From assembly GCA_018889975.1 (NCBI GenBank), contig CP076546.1, forward strand, positions 930,001 to 994,000: a DNA stretch of 64,000 bases, in the 5' to 3' direction. Made by a program: the position numbers and the translations under genes. Below the pieces are notes generated by a model. It was given only the letters and a program-made list of their open reading frames with translations. It did not search any database and was not told where the DNA came from. Shown one piece after another: positions 62,940 to 64,000 of this stretch; the stretch's first letter is position 1; the number at the start of each line of letters is the position of its first letter. The DNA comes from Bacillus sp. NP157. GTDB lineage: Bacteria > Pseudomonadota > Gammaproteobacteria > Xanthomonadales > Rhodanobacteraceae.

Positions 62940-64000
62940 TTAGCCGCTAAGCTGTTCCAGCGGTAGTTGTTCGACGCCATTAGCGCCGAATAGTTTAACT
63001 GCTGTCTTCAGGGCATTTTCTGAAAGCGTTTGAGTAGCAAGAACGGCCAGTTTCTTTCTCGGCCGAGAAATAGCGACGTAGAAGAGATTACGAGCTCTAA
63101 GGAAGCCGTTGGTGTTCTTGTTGTCCAAGGCTTTTGTCTCAACCAACTCTAAGAAGCGCGGCCAATTGTAATGGTTCCAACCGCCTCCAAGAACGACCAG
63201 CACATTATCGAATTCTGCGCCTTTGACGCTGTGCTGAGTTGCAAAAGGCGTTGACCCCTCAATGAATTTCAGAAGCTCAGTCACCTCGGTGTAGGGGACC
63301 TCTCGAAGCCTCTGGTGCCGCTGCAAGGACTCGTTTTCCTCAGGGACAGGATTCCCTTTCAAAGCGATAAGGTCTTCCTCGCGCTTGAGCACGCGAGAGG
63401 AGAGTGGAGGCCGACAGGTCGCCTTCAAGTGGTCAATCACGTTACCGATGTTGCCCTCTAGACGTAGCTTCAGCAACCCATCCATATCGGTCCGCCACGA
63501 GACCTTATCTTCATGAGCGCGCAGGGTAGGACCCTCACCATAGGCGGCAAACATCTCGCCATAGTTTGAAGCGGTGTATGCCGCACACATGGGCTCGACA
63601 GTTTCGGCGAACATCTTAAGTGCGGGGTCTTCCAGTTTGACGAACTGATCATTCCACCCGGCGGCTGCTGCAGCGATCCCTGGGTAGCCTTGCTCTGCCG
63701 CAAGGACATTGTGGGTGAGCATCAAGATTTTGGTTCGAGAGCGATCCCAGCCTTCACGTTCGAGTCGCGCCATGAGCTTTTCGCGAACCACGCGCGCCTG
63801 ATCTGGTAGCAAGTCCTGTTTGGAATGAGAGGTGTTTGTCCGCTCGCCGACAAAGGCGTTCGCATGGAAAAACCTTGCTTCGCCGGGTGCCCTCGGATCG
63901 CTGACCACCTGCTCAAGTTCGGGTCTTAGTACGTTTAGAACGTTGACGATGGGCTGCACCGACCGGAAGTTTGAGCCCTTGTCAATGGCTTGGATCGGAT
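62940..64000 (-). CDS. UvrD/Rep-type superfamily 1 helicase, C-terminal part (5' end outside window)
   Basis: About 353 residues of an SF1A helicase. The fragment opens IQAIDKGSNFRSVQPIVNVL, where NFRS is motif IV. Motif V appears as HSVKGAEFDNVLVVLGG, and motif VI as LFYVAISRPRKKLAVL. The N-terminal half with the Walker motifs lies beyond base 64000. Codon use is less GC-biased than the chromosome core. On islands such short UvrD-like helicases are commonly paired with an OLD-family ATPase/nuclease (the GajA-GajB arrangement of Gabija) or other nucleases. The partner would be upstream on this strand, outside the window. Helicase identity is firm; the defence role is inference. Confidence 0.82.
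   Translation of the reverse strand, partial: PIQAIDKGSNFRSVQPIVNVLNVLRPELEQVVSDPRAPGEARFFHANAFVGERTNTSHSKQDLLPDQARVVREKLMARLEREGWDRSRTKILMLTHNVLAAEQGYPGIAAAAAGWNDQFVKLEDPALKMFAETVEPMCAAYTASNYGEMFAAYGEGPTLRAHEDKVSWRTDMDGLLKLRLEGNIGNVIDHLKATCRPPLSSRVLKREEDLIALKGNPVPEENESLQRHQRLREVPYTEVTELLKFIEGSTPFATQHSVKGAEFDNVLVVLGGGWNHYNWPRFLELVETKALDNKNTNGFLRARNLFYVAISRPRKKLAVLATQTLSENALKTAVKLFGANGVEQLPLEQLSG

Larger units (their letters stand above)
60532..64000. mobile_element. Start of a probable tRNA-Ser-associated genomic/defence island
   Basis: Directly after the intact tRNA-Ser the gene content becomes accessory (DUF4238 protein, membrane-anchored unknown, UvrD-like helicase). Codon use is looser, AT content rises toward the window end (for example around 63000-63200), and longer low-coding gaps appear. 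tRNA 3' ends are standard integration sites. No integrase is visible, and the far boundary is outside the window. Confidence 0.6.

Overview
This is a 64 kb chromosomal window from a GC-rich gammaproteobacterium. The gene content (folP-glmM, ftsK-lolA-rarA, trxB-FemAB-aat, serS beside tRNA-Ser), the strong preference for G/C at third codon positions and the many GTAG-headed REP palindromes suggest Xanthomonadales (Lysobacterales), most likely Rhodanobacteraceae such as Luteibacter or Dyella. That assignment is inference from familiarity; no search was run.

Layout. 1-7.8 kb: the end of folP, a REP-rich 1.3 kb spacer holding two tiny minus-strand frames that resemble a decayed toxin-antitoxin pair, then glmM, a 2OG-Fe(II) oxygenase, a 39-residue basic peptide, an EamA permease and an AsmA-family protein. 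7.9-20.1 kb: one giant autotransporter gene of about 12 kb with a nested repeat architecture; an in-frame TAG cuts off the last 68 residues of its beta-barrel. 20.2-31 kb: a HEAT-repeat protein; a PadR-type metalloregulator and siderophore-interacting ferric reductase pair (YqjI/YqjH-like) with a clear palindromic operator; a periplasmic thioredoxin-like protein; class I fumarase; an acetate kinase/phosphoketolase pair; and an Mrr-like membrane protein that lacks its catalytic lysine. 31-43.4 kb: lipoprotein, HDOD protein, RluA-type pseudouridine synthase, DHA2 MFS pump, the trxB-FemAB-aat operon, alanine dehydrogenase and ftsK with its downstream partners up to lolA. 43.4-60.1 kb: a GYF/membrane/pilin-like fusion protein, the DUF2339-DUF3999 pair, rarA, a REP-framed lipoprotein, an M3 peptidase, two AraC regulators, an FAD monooxygenase, an NmrA-like protein and serS.

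60.2-64 kb: a broken and an intact tRNA-Ser(UGA) mark a sharp junction. Beyond the intact tRNA the composition changes and the genes are accessory (DUF4238 protein, a membrane-anchored unknown, a UvrD-type helicase running off the window). This looks like the tRNA-proximal end of a genomic or defence island.

The dominant theme outside genes is a REP family: 21 copies of a 22-bp GTAG palindrome. Four pairs bound a 268-289 bp composite element whose core carries a 21-bp inverted repeat; a fifth, rearranged copy lies near glmM. REPs also affect proteins here: one lies inside the DUF2339 reading frame, one is read through at the end of ackA, one supplies the stop codon of a lipoprotein gene, and one abuts the xfp stop codon.
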